Shown here: positions 10,292 through 22,548 of the stretch, piece by piece | Position numbering within the stretch: position 1 is the stretch's first letter | Layout: the number at the start of each line of letters is the position of its first letter | From: Endocalyx cinctus | Taxonomy: Eukaryota > Ascomycota > Sordariomycetes > Amphisphaeriales > Apiosporaceae | DNA: 64,000 nt | Assembly: GCA_001600455.1 (NCBI GenBank) | Contig: BCKC01000003.1 | Coordinates: 868,001-932,000, forward strand | Direction: 5' to 3' | Position numbers and translations under genes: made by a program | Notes under the pieces: generated by a model | The model's database searches: none | Seen by the model: only the letters and a program-made list of their open reading frames with translations | What the model was told of the DNA's origin: nothing

Positions 10292-12875
10292 ACTTCTTGA
10301 ATCATTTTGGTAGTCAAAATATCTTGACAAAAAAGTAAAGGAAGAGAAGGATGGAGGGAAAGGAAAAGCGGATGTTATCGAGACATTTCTTTCTTTCTTA
10401 TATTGAATTAATTTTTATTTACATAATATAGAAATAAAACAGAAATAATAATAAATAAATAAAAAATTGTGTTCAAGCGAAAAGAGTTTTTTTCAAAAAG
10501 ACTGGGTTAGAGAAATTGTATTTATGGATAGTGACTCAAAGGTTATTTTGGCCGGACGGAGGAATGGGTTTGGCTGGCTGGTTACACTAATTTTGAAAGT
10601 TTAGGGAGGATACCTAAGCGCAATAGAACAATTAACTAATAAACTAATAATAAATACGTCAAGATCTGATAAGCGAGCGGTGTACATATACGTGGATTCC
10701 GTACGCAAAGAACGTCAGAATAACATACCAAATATGGAAAAGACCATCTTAAAATAATGGGGTATTCATCATCTTTACCCTCAAGTAGTTTATGCTAGGT
10801 GGTTCTGGGTGGATTGATGTAAGAACTTTGCCATTACCGGGCAAGTTAATAAACTTCGATCCGCTTTCTGTCCGTGTATACGTACTTAAAGTACATGCGT
10901 ATATTATTTCACATGTATATGTATCCGGCGTAATACTACGTGTAGCAAAGTTCTAGACAGGTCTCGTTACGTTAGTAAAAACTATCTCGACTTACTGGAT
11001 CAAGAGGAAAGAGGGGGAACTTACCGAGTATAAGTAATTGAATATTGAGTATTGTGCAGTAAGTGAGTAAAATAGATTAAGTGGAATGTTATCAGATGTT
11101 AGGATAATATTATGTATAGGTACGCGGATGGGTGGATAGATGGATGGATCAATGCAATATATCCTTAGATTGTTATCTCTTATCAGATCAATCATCGAAA
11201 GCCCCCCTTTACCCAGTACATTTACTAGTTCATATATCCTCACCAGGGAAAATAGTTGAGAGTAGAGAGAAAAGAGAGAGAGAGAGAAAAAAAAAAGAAA
11301 TAAAAAAAAGGTTGCGCATGAAGGTCGGTCGAACAAATCGACAGATGATGCGACGATATATAAATAATTGGAATTCCTTTTTTTTTTGTTTTTTTCGCCG
11401 ACAGCCTAAATATTCTAGCGGACAACCCAACCAAATCCTTCGAAACTGCCGTTGGAGTAACGAGAAGTTCACGGCGTGCGATAAATGTGAACGTCGGGGT
11501 TGACCGTTACGTCGAGAAGATTTTCGAGGCTCAAAGTTAAGAGGGGGGGGGATCGCATTCCGGTACATTGCCGGAGATCGACCCTGCATATAAATAGACC
11601 TTCGATGCTACCAGATTTTAAGTATATATACATTATCGACAGGATTAATATTAATGTCATCCCAGCTTCACCAATTCTCTCCCGGGTTTCCCTTTTAAGA
11701 CCATTCGATTCCTCTTTCCTTGTTGAGATACGACTCCAAATATTTGTTTTCGCGGCATGCGCGTTCATGACTACGGTCGGTTTGATATATGATATGCGAC
11801 GAGGAACGAAAGATATAAATGAATACGAATGTTAAACCATTTAGGAAACTAACTGAAAGAGGTCACATGTAGGATATGGAAGGTGTGTGAAGGTGACCTA
11901 ATCCATAATAGATACTTAAGTACTTCAGATGAACTTGATATCGTATCATATCATGATATGATTTTATCAAACCTGGGGTGCTCGGAGAGACGATAAGGGT
12001 ATTAGAAAATGCGAATCTACATATATATGGCATTTGGGACATGCAATATAGGGGATCTAGCAGTAACAAAGTGTTGATTATTAGTAGCTAGCTGGAGTAT
12101 AAGCCACACCAGCCACATCACCAGCCACAGGCTGGTGTATGTGGCCAGTGCGGAGCTGGCCTGTACGCCAGCTCACTTACACTCGAAATAATTCTGACTA
12201 GCAGAATTATTTCACAACATCAACAACAATAATAACTTCATTTTTCAGAACAGTAAAATCTTACGATTTTAACCCAACACAAAGTGTGAGTGAGTATCGA
12301 CTTCGGTCTCCATCTCTCGAAGGTCTGGCTCGATATTCACCATTGTTTCTACTAAGTGCGAAATACTGAATCATTACTACTGAGTGGAATAATCATTGAG
12401 ACAGGATGAAAACAAAACAATATTGATTAGGACAATCAGTATCTTTTGAAAAAAAAAAAAACACTTAGTTACAAATGACTGATAGAATACATAGGTGGTA
12501 GTCGTAATCAGGAACATTCCCAAACAAACCCAATTCTCTCTCTCTACTATCGTATACATTGACCTGCAGACGCGACGTGAAATCTGTGTTTACCCGCGTC
12601 AGTTTCGTTTTGTTTTCCAGTCAACCGAGACAGGTGTCATAGACAGACAAGCAACGAGCGCAAAAAAAAAAAAAAAAAAAAAAAGCTCATCATTACTCGC
12701 GCTTTCAGACCTCTCTTCCGATAGTCTTCGTATCCTGACTCAGTAGCTCTCTCACTCGCCGACTCAACGCTTCTCCCGTCCACTATATCCGGAGCTTCGT
12801 CTTTCGCATAATCCATATCTTAAAAAAAAAAAAAAAAGTCACGATAGTCGTAGGATTAGAGAGGACTCCGGCACA
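10292..12875. other. Intergenic, 2.6 kb
   Basis: It holds the 5' side of the arginine gene, AT-rich sequence, the hairpin-rich element at 12072-12219 and an A23 tract at 12662-12684 about 190 bp before the GMC gene. Several open frames of 60-123 codons (e.g. 11132-11503, 11500-11835) are dominated by simple sequence or lack any motif, so I call none of them. Confidence 0.5.
12072..12219. mobile_element. Candidate solo LTR or MITE-like element with three hairpins
   Basis: A 148-bp segment begins TGTTG and ends CAACA, the TG..CA inverted termini of long terminal repeats. Inside are an AGTATAAG box (12096-12103) and three consecutive hairpins: a 15-bp stem with one bulge (12112-12126 with 12130-12145), a perfect 8-bp stem (12153-12160 with 12167-12174) and a perfect 12-bp stem (12185-12196 with 12202-12213). 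The 5-bp flanks (CAAAG and TCAAC) do not match, so there is no visible target-site duplication. The boundaries are inferred, and no second copy was noticed in the window. Confidence 0.35.
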
Positions 12876-15555
12876 ATGAAACTCTACGACAACCTCGCTC
12901 TACTTGCGCTCGTCGCTGCTTCATTCCTAATCTCCTCTATCACCGCGCTCCACATTACACCGTCTGCTAATGGCTCTCTTGCGCTTAGGCAGAGCTACAG
13001 CTACATCGTCGTCGGCGGCGGCACGGCCGGTCTAGTCCTGGCAAATCGGCTTTCCGAAGATGATTCCGGTACTTTTTCTCTCATTTTTTCTCTCATTTTT
13101 TCCCTTTCTTATCGAAAAATATTTATGTTACCAGGAAAAAAATAGCTGACGAGAAATAGTTACAATTCTAGTAATAGAAGCGGGAGAATTGTAAGTGTGC
13201 TTTCTTTTTTTTACTTTTACCTTAAATTGCGAGAAAAAAAAAAACCAAACCCAAAACTAACGCATCTTTTCAGCGACGACCGAGCCGAGGACATAACCGT
13301 ACCCGGAAACGTCGGAGAAGAAGACCCCCATCGGTACACGTGGAACGTTACGACCGAACCGCAAGAGTACCTCGACGGCCTCCCTCGGCACTTCGAGCAG
13401 GGCCGGGTCGTCGGCGGCAGTAGCGTCGTCAACGGCCTGGTCTGGACGAGAGGCTCGGCCGCCGACTACGACGCTTGGGAAAACTTGGGAAATCCCGGCT
13501 GGGGGTGGGATGGTATGCTGCCGTATTTCATGAAGGTGAGCACATCTCGATGATACTTTGGGAAATTTTTTTTTTTTTGCTGTTGTCGTTTTCTCGGAGA
13601 GTAAATAGATTATATATGTTCTCGCGGAAGGAAAAGAAACTCACAAGATAAAACTTTCGCAGGTGGAAAACTACTCCTCCCAATTCCCGACTCTCAACTC
13701 TTCACTTCCCATCGAACCCGCCCCGGGAAACTACGGCGAGAACGGACCGATAGGCGTCGGTTATCCGCAATATATTTACAACCAGACATGTACGTATTCC
13801 GCTACTCATCTATTACTCCCCTACCCCCCTTTTTACGCATCAAGACCAAAGAAAAACTAAATCATAGCCGTCGCAGACAACTTCCTAGACGGCATGCAGC
13901 AGCTCGGGATCCCCCTCAACGACGACGTGAACAGCGGCACCTCGACGGGGGCGAGCCTCGCCCCCAGCAGCATCCAAGCGTCGAACCAGTCGCGCGCGGA
14001 CGCCCGGACGGCGTATCTCGACCCGATCCTGGATTCGCGATCGGGGAACCTCGACGTCTTGACCGGGTACGTCGTCACGCGGATCCTGCGCGCGAACGGA
14101 ACCGATACCGCCGGGAAGATCACGATCACGGGCGTCGAGGTGAGTGCTAACTAACCGCAGTAGATCCAACCCCATTCATTCATTCGTTTCCCCTATCTTT
14201 TAGTTTTTTTTTTTAAAAAAAAAAGTGAAAAAAAAACAGAATGTGCTGAATAATGGAAAACAAAAAAAAAAATGGCATTTAGTTCGCGGCAAACTCGACG
14301 GCGCCGGTCCAGACCGTCTCCTGTAGTAGAGAAGTCCTGCTAGCCGCGGGCGCCATCTTCTCCCCTACCCTTCTCCAGATTTCCGGGTTCGGACCCGCAC
14401 CGCTACTAGCGAACCTGGGCGTCGACGTCGCCGTGGAGTTGCCGGGCGTGGGTAGCAACCTGCAAGATCATGCCATGTTGCAACCGGTTTACGCATGTAA
14501 GTTTATCTTGCGACTATATCCTGTTAATGTATTCACCGTGTTTAATAACTAAATCAAAAAAAAAATCAGTCACCGCCCCAAACGTCTTCACGGCATGGGA
14601 CATCGTCGGCAGCATCCGCGACAAGGTGAAGAGCGAATACCTCGCGAACCGGACGGGACCGTGGACGGCGCCTATGGTGAACACGCTAGCCTTCCTCACC
14701 CTGGACTGGGTACAACAGACCAACTCGTCGTCTTTATTATCGTCGTCCTCTTTCCTCGCCTCTTCCGCCACCGTCGTCAACGTAACGGACGGCGACCTCC
14801 CCGCGAACTACGACCCGACCCAGCTAGCGGGCTACGCCGCGCAGCGAACGCAGATCCTCTCCTTATTAACGTCGGGCGCGAACGATAACAGCAGCGGCAG
14901 CGGCGGTTCATCCGTCTGCGAGATCATGTCCACCTCGTGGGGCCAGCTAGCCGTCAGCACGATGCACTCGCTCTCGCGCGGGACCGTCTCGGCCGCGTCG
15001 CCGTCGGCCTTCGACCCGCCCTCGGTCGATCCGCGCTTCTGCTCGCACCCGTTCGACTGCTCCGTCCTCCTCGACGCGCTCGAGCTCAACTACCGCCTCG
15101 TCGCGACGCCGGCCATGGCCGCGCTCTCGCCCGCGCCGCCCGCCGTCTTCGGCGGCGACGAGGACGAGGACGACCTGGACGCGCTCGACCGGGCGATGCG
15201 TACGCTCGTCAACACCGAATTCCACCCGAGCGGGACCGTCGCCATGATGCCGCTCGCGCTGGGCGGCGCGGTCGACCCTTCGCTGAGGGTGTACGGGACG
15301 GAGAACCTGCGGGTCGTGGATGCGAGCGTGATGCCTCTGATACCGGGCGGGCATATACAAGCCGTCGTTTATACCGTAGCTGAAAAGGTACGTTAGGAAA
15401 TGTTTCTTTCGGAAATATGTTTAGCTTAAAGCAGTATTTCAGATTCCAAAATTTATCAGTAGCGAGATTAAAAACATATCTTTTGTACAGTGCTAATAAA
15501 GTAATAGGCCGCTGATATTATCAAGAAAGAGAACTCTGGCCTGAAGCATGCTTAG
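12876..15555 (+). CDS. Secreted GMC-family FAD oxidoreductase
   Basis: Eight exons (12876-13068, 13160-13190, 13274-13535, 13663-13789, 13868-14139, 14283-14496, 14570-15387, 15508-15555) encode about 654 residues. Residues 1-25 form a signal peptide. The FAD-binding motif YIVVGGGTAGLVLANRLSE (about 43-61) is completed across splice junctions by TILVIEAGE. GRVVGGSSVVNGLVWTRG is the GMC signature 1 region, and LAAGAIFSPTLLQISG signature 2. The catalytic pair is His585 (FHPSGT) and His628 (GGHIQ), as in aryl-alcohol oxidase and glucose oxidase-like enzymes. The final exon supplies AADIIKKENSGLKHA. Such enzymes oxidise alcohols or sugars and release H2O2 outside the cell; the substrate cannot be read from sequence. 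Exon 5 has two in-frame acceptors 9 nt apart (13868 or 13877). Confidence 0.9.
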
Positions 15556-16741
15556 CAATAGGCAAAATTATGGCCGTGCAATGCGTCTTAAGAGACATAG
15601 CTGATTTGTCGCGAAGGCCTTACTCTCTTGACTTACCTATTTCCTCCCCCTTGTTTGCCTTCTTGCTGTTTTTCATGGATGGGGAAGCAAGTAAATGGTA
15701 TTACAATTGTCGATATTTCAAGCCGATAAAATTTCCTGATATTCAAATGGCGGGGGACGAGAATGAATAAAAATAAATAATAGGTAATGAAGATAATAAT
15801 ATTTAATGTTTAACCAAACCTTATCAATAATTTCTCGATTCTGTGATGGTTGTCTAGATAAATGGTTGCTGTGCATATTAATTCTACTCAGCTGTTTAGG
15901 CACTAAGATGAAATCACAAGTGAACGAATACGATAGGTATCTTTGCCCAACCAGGAAAAACCACTCTTCTTTCTGAAGATCAATACAGTTTTGAAACGAT
16001 TTTGTTTTGTTTTGTTTTCTTAATATTGGAAAGCTATAGACAACATGCTATTGCGTGCCTTCAAGGGCTAACTCAAGCAACGAAGATGAAGCTGTGCATC
16101 ATCGCATCTCGGCAATTCTGCTTTCAAAACCTCTTATGTCAAGGAGGTATGGTCATATTCCGACCTGCCATCTAATAATACATTCATATTTTAACCTTTT
16201 AACCATGGCCTTTTCCAGCCTACTCCTTGATTCAATATGCCTTTTAAAGATCATAAAACGAGGCTTTCGATTACCATCGACCGAGATCCAACACAAATTT
16301 TTGACAAAGGAGGTATAATCGCATGCGTGAGGTCATGTCTGGAGAATGCTCCGAGAATGAAGAAAATCAGGGTTTTCCCTGCATGGGGACATATAAGTTT
16401 TTGTTTTTGAAAAAACCGTGCCGATAACCCCTTTCAGACCGTACACCATAGCCTTATATAGTCCCCAGGCTTGCTTCATACCGTACACCGTAAACCTATA
16501 TGCCCTCTCACCAACGCCAGACATGAAAACATCTTTCCCGACCATCCTTGATATCTCGGTACCTTTCATACTCGAATAATTCATCCCCGAAACTTAATTG
16601 AGAAGGAATATATGCCCGGTCAAATCACGCATCTGACATGTTTACCAACATGTCTGGGAGCTGATCCACATCTGAAGGCATCACTCTATATATTACAAGG
16701 AAATTTGAAGTGGTGATTGGGTAACGAAGGGAATTTTAAAA
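15556..16741. other. Intergenic between convergent GMC and SET3 genes
   Basis: No convincing gene. An imperfect direct repeat (16437-16460 and 16479-16503, core ACCGTACACC) lies inside a short minus-strand open frame (16333-16584) with no domain. The rest is AT-rich 3' flank. Confidence 0.45.
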
Positions 16742-19522
16742 TTAGGGGTCGACATTCTTTTCCACTATTGGGGAATCGACCATAACAGTATCGGCACTTG
16801 TCGGCGACTTTACTTCCTCCGAAACTGTATTTGGCGGCTTTAAGGAAGTTAATGCCGGTTTTGCAGCTGCTGCTTTATTCATCCTGCTCTTGGTGTAATC
16901 GCTCAGGCTTAGCTTCTTCTTTACTGGACTGGGTTGTACGACCGAGACACCGTTAACAGGTGGCGCAAACGGGCTGTGAACATTATTCGTAGCAAAAGGC
17001 GATTGAACAGGTGGACCAGTCGCGGATTGTGGAGTAGTGGCGCTTGCGATGGGGGACGAACTATTAAAGGCCGGCACTGGGGGTAATTGGACACGGAGCT
17101 CTGGTGATTTGGCCTTCACACTAAAGCTCGGGATCGGTGCGCTCACAACGGGAGACTTCGTATCGGTGGGCGATACTAACGAGGCATCAACCATGTTTGT
17201 GTCGACCAACGAATCCTTCGATATCGTAGGTGACTTCGATTCTTTGATTGGCTCCGGTGTGACAGAAGCTGCTGAAGGAGCTATCGTGGGTGAATCAAGT
17301 TCCATTCTTACCAGAGCCGACGTTACCGACGTAGGAGAGGCGGCGATGGATTTGCGACGTTCTTCGGTGGCCCGTAGGCGATGTCGGTTCTCGAGCAGTC
17401 GTTTCGATAGTGACACAACCCGCCTCTTTGTTTTAGGAGTTTGTTGTGGGCTGAACCACTCACCGCCTACCGGTTCTGTTTGAACTGAGGCATCACAATA
17501 CTCGGGTCGTGAGCCTTGGGATGAACGTCGGGACGGCATAGGAATTGAGTTGTGATGGTCGGAGGACTTAAAGGGATGGGTCGTGTGCGGCGAAACCGCA
17601 CTGGATGGAGAATCCGACATACTTCTCGACGTGCCCGCATCTACGTATCGACGCTCAGAGCCACCGTTGGGTATGGAAGATGCGTGCCCTGCCGAGTTTT
17701 TCGATTTCGTTTTGGTCGTCGATGCCGAGCTGTTAGTCCCATCCGATGTACGCTTCTTCTTACGAGGAGGTTGTTGTTGTTCCATTCGGCGAAATGAGTC
17801 TTCGACCATTTGAACTTTCCTCTTTTCCCTGTCTGTGAGCTCGGTCAACACGCCCAAGGTGTCAAAAGAACCTTGTCTTGGTGCAGGAGTCATGTCGCGA
17901 CTTGGAGGTTTACTCCTGGAAGAACCAGAGTCATTGTCATCACCATGGCCCTCACTAGGGGCCCGACTAGTTGTCGCATGGCCTGTGCCTGTTGGCGAAA
18001 CATTGTTCTTCGGCTTCCGAGGTTTCTTCGGTTTAGACGCTTTCTCCTTCGCGTGTGGTCGGGCTACATAAGTTCGATGAAATCGAGCAAATGCACAATC
18101 CGGACCTAGACCACATGCACACCCACCGTATTCGGACAATATGGTATGAACCCATAAGGCGATATTCTGATAGGTCTCAACTTCCTTCTCGTTGAACTCT
18201 GGCTGTCCCTCGGCTTGCTCACTGAGTCCAAGAAGCTGCAACCATCGTCGCTTGATTTCTTTTTGAAGATTAAACTCCCATGGAATCGTTATCTGCTCAT
18301 CAGGCGTAATCCGCCGGTCGCTGACAAGCCAGAAATGGTATTCGGATCCATCCAAAAGATACGTATCTAATACGGCGTTCGGCTTGCAACTCCTTCGCAC
18401 GTAACGAGCGAGCGAGCCTTCTCTCCGAGTATCTATATAGAGTGGAAGCATCGGGTGGAAGAAGACGAAAGGAAGTGGTGAACTTAACTCCTGCCAACGA
18501 TTGTCTGGATCCTCACAGTAGTCTTTCTGGATACCGATCTGACCATTCAACTCGATTAACGGAGTATCTTTCTCAATCGCCTCGGTTGCAGCAAGGTATT
18601 GTAGGTGTACAATCATATCAGGACTAATAGCAGTCTTTGTTGAGTGTACCTGTGGTGAGGCTTTAATTGAATTGATGTTGGGCGGCAGGGACTGGAAAAC
18701 ATCGTTGTATTCACAACCCGCTTCGCGCCTCAATTTATCATGATCTCGTAACCAGGACGACAAAACGTTAGAAATCCCTAAGCTTGCGAAAGAATTTGTC
18801 TGGACGGTAGAGATATCATGATCGGCTTTGTAAAGATTAAGAAACCCACTGGAATAAGTATGTATTTCGAATTCGTGGGGAAGATCCGGTGGTGTTGTGG
18901 CAGGGCTTGGTGGATGGCCGTTGACATTTCCATTTTTTTGGGTATAGGATGGGCTACGTTTCGCATGCGATAAACTGATGGACTGGCTCGGACGGTGTGT
19001 ACTTTTGGATTTTTTGTGTTGATGGACGGGAGTGGAGTCGTTTATGTGTTTCGTATTCGTGTCGGAACCGCTGTGACCGTTTAAAGCAAGATCACTCGGC
19101 TTGGTCTTCTTTTTGTGGCTTTTAGAGGGTGGTCGTTTAGGTTTTCGCTCTGGGGTTTCCGTAGTATTGACCTTTGTTTGTCGTAGCGTCTGCCTCTCGC
19201 GGGCACGCAAACGATCAAGCGGTCTTGGGCGACAATCAACGCAGAAGTGGGTAAAATCTTCTCGCAGCGCCTCGTCGACATTGTGAGGGTAGTAACATTC
19301 GATATGCTGCCACGTATCACATTGTTCGCAATAGATGGTATTCCCGTCATCGTCATTGAAGTCACATATACACTTGATTGTGTAAGGCTCTTCTTCAACC
19401 GGTACCTGAACCTTGTTGATACCAAGTTTGGACAAGGGACCTTCGTCGTTAGAATTGACGGCGGTAACGGTCTGACTCGGAGTCAATGAATGTATGGAGA
19501 AAGGTGGGAGCTTTTCTGTCAT
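16742..19522 (-). CDS. set3: Set3-type PHD-finger and SET-domain protein
   Basis: A single open exon of 926 residues; an in-frame stop (TAG) two codons before the ATG fixes the start. A PHD finger occupies residues 51-97 with complete C4HC3 ligands (C51, C53, C65, C68, H73, C76, C94, C97). After a basic, low-complexity linker comes a SET domain at about 300-417, containing LARYVRRSCKPNAVL and EQITIPWEF. In active methyltransferases these positions read NHSCxPN and end in a tyrosine-bearing DY. Both are altered here, as in yeast Set3, which is a scaffold of the Set3C histone deacetylase complex rather than a methyltransferase. The C-terminal half is Ser/Pro/Thr-rich and disordered. PHD fingers of this family read methylated H3K4. 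Domain order and the degenerate SET support Set3; a separate SET3/SET4 naming is possible. Confidence 0.9.
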   Translation of the reverse strand: MTEKLPPFSIHSLTPSQTVTAVNSNDEGPLSKLGINKVQVPVEEEPYTIKCICDFNDDDGNTIYCEQCDTWQHIECYYPHNVDEALREDFTHFCVDCRPRPLDRLRARERQTLRQTKVNTTETPERKPKRPPSKSHKKKTKPSDLALNGHSGSDTNTKHINDSTPVHQHKKSKSTHRPSQSISLSHAKRSPSYTQKNGNVNGHPPSPATTPPDLPHEFEIHTYSSGFLNLYKADHDISTVQTNSFASLGISNVLSSWLRDHDKLRREAGCEYNDVFQSLPPNINSIKASPQVHSTKTAISPDMIVHLQYLAATEAIEKDTPLIELNGQIGIQKDYCEDPDNRWQELSSPLPFVFFHPMLPLYIDTRREGSLARYVRRSCKPNAVLDTYLLDGSEYHFWLVSDRRITPDEQITIPWEFNLQKEIKRRWLQLLGLSEQAEGQPEFNEKEVETYQNIALWVHTILSEYGGCACGLGPDCAFARFHRTYVARPHAKEKASKPKKPRKPKNNVSPTGTGHATTSRAPSEGHGDDNDSGSSRSKPPSRDMTPAPRQGSFDTLGVLTELTDREKRKVQMVEDSFRRMEQQQPPRKKKRTSDGTNSSASTTKTKSKNSAGHASSIPNGGSERRYVDAGTSRSMSDSPSSAVSPHTTHPFKSSDHHNSIPMPSRRSSQGSRPEYCDASVQTEPVGGEWFSPQQTPKTKRRVVSLSKRLLENRHRLRATEERRKSIAASPTSVTSALVRMELDSPTIAPSAASVTPEPIKESKSPTISKDSLVDTNMVDASLVSPTDTKSPVVSAPIPSFSVKAKSPELRVQLPPVPAFNSSSPIASATTPQSATGPPVQSPFATNNVHSPFAPPVNGVSVVQPSPVKKKLSLSDYTKSRMNKAAAAKPALTSLKPPNTVSEEVKSPTSADTVMVDSPIVEKNVDP

Positions 19523-21487
19523 AATCTAGCATGTACACCTCGAGAGGTGGTAGATCGAGGAGATGAAGGATGTTTGTTAACGTATGAGTCTGGATGGCAT
19601 GACGACGAGATCGAGGTTCGAAGTAAGAGGAACCTCTTCTCGGAGGGTTGGAGAAAATGGAAGGAGCCTTCTAGGGAAGACCATATGTTGACGGTGTCAC
19701 AAATCGCAGTTGTCGATCAAAGTATTGTCGCTAATCGAAAGGTAGATTGAAACATCTATGGCAAGACTAGTCGATCACAATAGAGGATAGCAATCAACAG
19801 TTTGAAAATTCCGAATAGACCACAAAGAGAAAAAAAAAGTAAGAAGACCCGGTTATAAAAGGTGAAGAATAATCGCGTGGGCAATCGATTTCTGAACAAT
19901 CCAGAATGAAATGAATTGATCTCGACTGGCCGTGGTGTAGAAAAGAAGACCGAGAGTAGATTTCGAGATTTCTTGTTTACGGGGGTGGGAGACAGTAAGA
20001 AACGATGCGCCTCGAGGAGGAAGATTGGAACGAGTCGAAACTAAAAGTGAGTGTCGTATTAAGATATGATGCGGATAATTCGAGTAATTCGAGGTATCGA
20101 GTCAAAGAAAAAGGTATATGGTTTCGCGTCGTGGATAGAAACAAGGGTGGTTTGAAGGACAGAAGAGAAAACGGAATTGAATGAATGAATGAATGGGTGG
20201 ATGAATGAATAGAGAGAGGAGAGGGAGGGAAGGAGAGAATGCGCACCAAGCAAAAAGAGCAAGACAGAGGATTACCTACAGTGGACTAGCCTGAGCGTGC
20301 ATGTGCGAGGAGTGTGAGCGAATGGGTGCAGGAAAAAAAAAAATAATAATAAAAAAGTTGCAGATAGTTGCAGTACCTAATAGTGTGTCCTGTCCTGTCT
20401 CCTCTTGCGGTTCCGTCCTATCCTGATTGCTATTCTTCTATCCTCTTAGCACCCAGACACCTAAACTATTAGGGGCCTTTTCGAGGGGGTAGGATAGAAG
20501 TGGTATGTGCGTAACAACAAGTAAATTTGATACCTAAAAGTGTTGGCTTTAGGGACATTTTCAGGGACTACCTGAAAAATAGACCAATCAGATCAACAAA
20601 TTATGGTACAAAATACGCCAGGATATACATGTAGGTAACCAGTAGGGGAAGAGGAGCCTGGGCAGGGTTTGGAAATAACTAGCGTATCTTTTCGTTTGCT
20701 TGGTGCTGTATCTCCCCGGCCTAGCAGGGTATGGTGCCTAAGACTGGCTGCTTTCGGGTGCTGGGACCACTCAAAAGCCAAAATTTCAGCTGGATCTAAC
20801 CCACTGTTTTTAGAAAAAAAAGAAGACACAGTACGGGGTTTTTTTTTTTTTCTGTTAAGGGTTATCATAAAAAAAAAAGAGGGGAAATTGTGAACTTTCA
20901 ACCCACCTCTTAAAAGAATAAAAAAGATGAATAAAATATAACAATATAAAAATCTCTGTTTATACTTATAAATGAAGATGAAATAAAAATATGCATAATA
21001 CTCACAAGAAAAGAAAAAGGAATACGAAATAGATAAAAAGGAAAGAAGCATAGCAAGAAAAGAAAAGGAAATGTTTCCAAACTAATAATATAATATGTAC
21101 GGATAGAAAGATATCCTCATTATCGTAAGTGTAAATATGTCGGATGATACTTATCAAGTGTGATTGATTTCAAGGTTTCAAGTTTGAGCAATAAAGCATC
21201 GTTCGAGTGAAGCTGACATATTTAATAAAAGATAACAGATATAACAGATAAAAATGAGGAGGGCACATGACGAGAAGAAAAAAAAGAATATAGTGAACAC
21301 AAAAATATGTATGAGGGAAGAAAAAGCGGAGCAATTCCGTCAATATACGGAGTAGTGTAGGTATTATTTTTGCTTGTGTGTGCTTGCTGCAGTTCCCCTA
21401 CACTATGCAGCGTACAGCGAGAGGTAAGATTGGAAAAAATAAAATAAAATAAAAATACAAAGTACATAAAATAAAATAGAGAGATAC

Positions 21488-21522
21488 AAAAAAAAAAAAA
21501 AAAAAAGAGAGGGAAAAAAAAA

Positions 21523-21586
<64 letters not shown>
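21488..21586. repeat. Interrupted poly-A tract
   Basis: About 99 bases, almost all A, broken by two short G-containing interruptions near 21507-21513 and one G at 21542. Minus-strand open frames across it are poly-phenylalanine artefacts. Confidence 0.85.
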
Positions 21587-21589
<3 letters not shown>

Positions 21590-22526
21590 TGGGAAGACTG
21601 AAGAGGGAAAAAGCCACTCACAATGCCAGGAATGCATCCTCATTGGGGAAAAATTAAGAGACAATAACGATAAATGAAAGAAGAAAAATTAGAAGGCTAA
21701 ACCGGAAAAGTAGATGACCTACAAATGGGAAAGGTAACCCAATCAGCTTCAGAAGTTGAATGGAACCTATCCCTGTCTAGCAGGGTTACCCCCTCTTCCG
21801 TGTAGGAACGGTAACTCTCAACCTCAGGCATCCATTGATAATGAATGACATTATCATTTTCGGCTTTCGATCATCGTTTTATAAGTGTAATCAATCAATT
21901 AGAGGGTGATCTTTTTGGTCCAGCAAGGAGGTGCGATCGGATGAGGGGGGCAGGCCATTCTCTCTCTCTCTCCTCTAGTTTATATTCCCTCAAGTTGATT
22001 AAAACAAATAAAAGTATTGTTTATCATTTCAAGGTTTTCCCTGTTTCAGTGTAACGGATACACATGTAGAGGGTGAAAAAAAAAATGAAGAAATAATGAA
22101 GTTAATAATAATAGCAGTAAAGAAAAAAAAAAAAAAGGTTAAGTTAGGCAATTAAATGAAGTATTGAGAAAGGTATGGTAGACAGGAGAGAATTAAGTGA
22201 GCATGTAGTTTTAGAATGGTGGGATATAGGGAAATAGGGAGAGAGTAAGAAAAGACGTAAGCTTGGTTATCATAAACAGTCGATGGATAAAGAGCCATGC
22301 GAGGCAGATCTGAGTTATCCAGGACTGTATGCGTACGGGCAAGTGACAGCACAGCAGTATGAAGAGAGGAAAGGGTTTATGTTGTAATGAGACTTTCGGC
22401 AGAAGTAGAGTTTCGGTACGGGAAAAGTATCTCAGCCATGGCACAGTGTCACAGGTTCTGTTTTAAAGTACCAGACTGGTCATTGAACTTGCATTCTGTC
22501 ATCCTGTATGCGTTCATGAGTGGACA

Positions 22527-22548
22527 ATACATACTACGTAGTATGTAT
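22527..22548. repeat. Perfect 22-bp palindrome centred on TACGTA
   Basis: The sequence equals its own reverse complement over 22 bases, with TACTACGTAGTA at its core. Shorter versions of the same core occur at 33191-33200 and 35728-35737. No gene is adjacent, so a regulatory role is not supported; it may be a remnant of a repeat. Confidence 0.6.

Noticed and set aside
16437..16503. Imperfect direct repeat around ACCGTACACC
   Set aside because: Two copies only, with several mismatches; not enough to call an element.
21398..21664. Poly-phenylalanine frames
   Set aside because: Simple translation of the A tract on the opposite strand.
21733..21790. Inverted repeat GGTAACCC...GGGTTACC suggesting an RNA hairpin
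   Set aside because: Only 8 bp of stem with a loop of over 40 nt and no other support.
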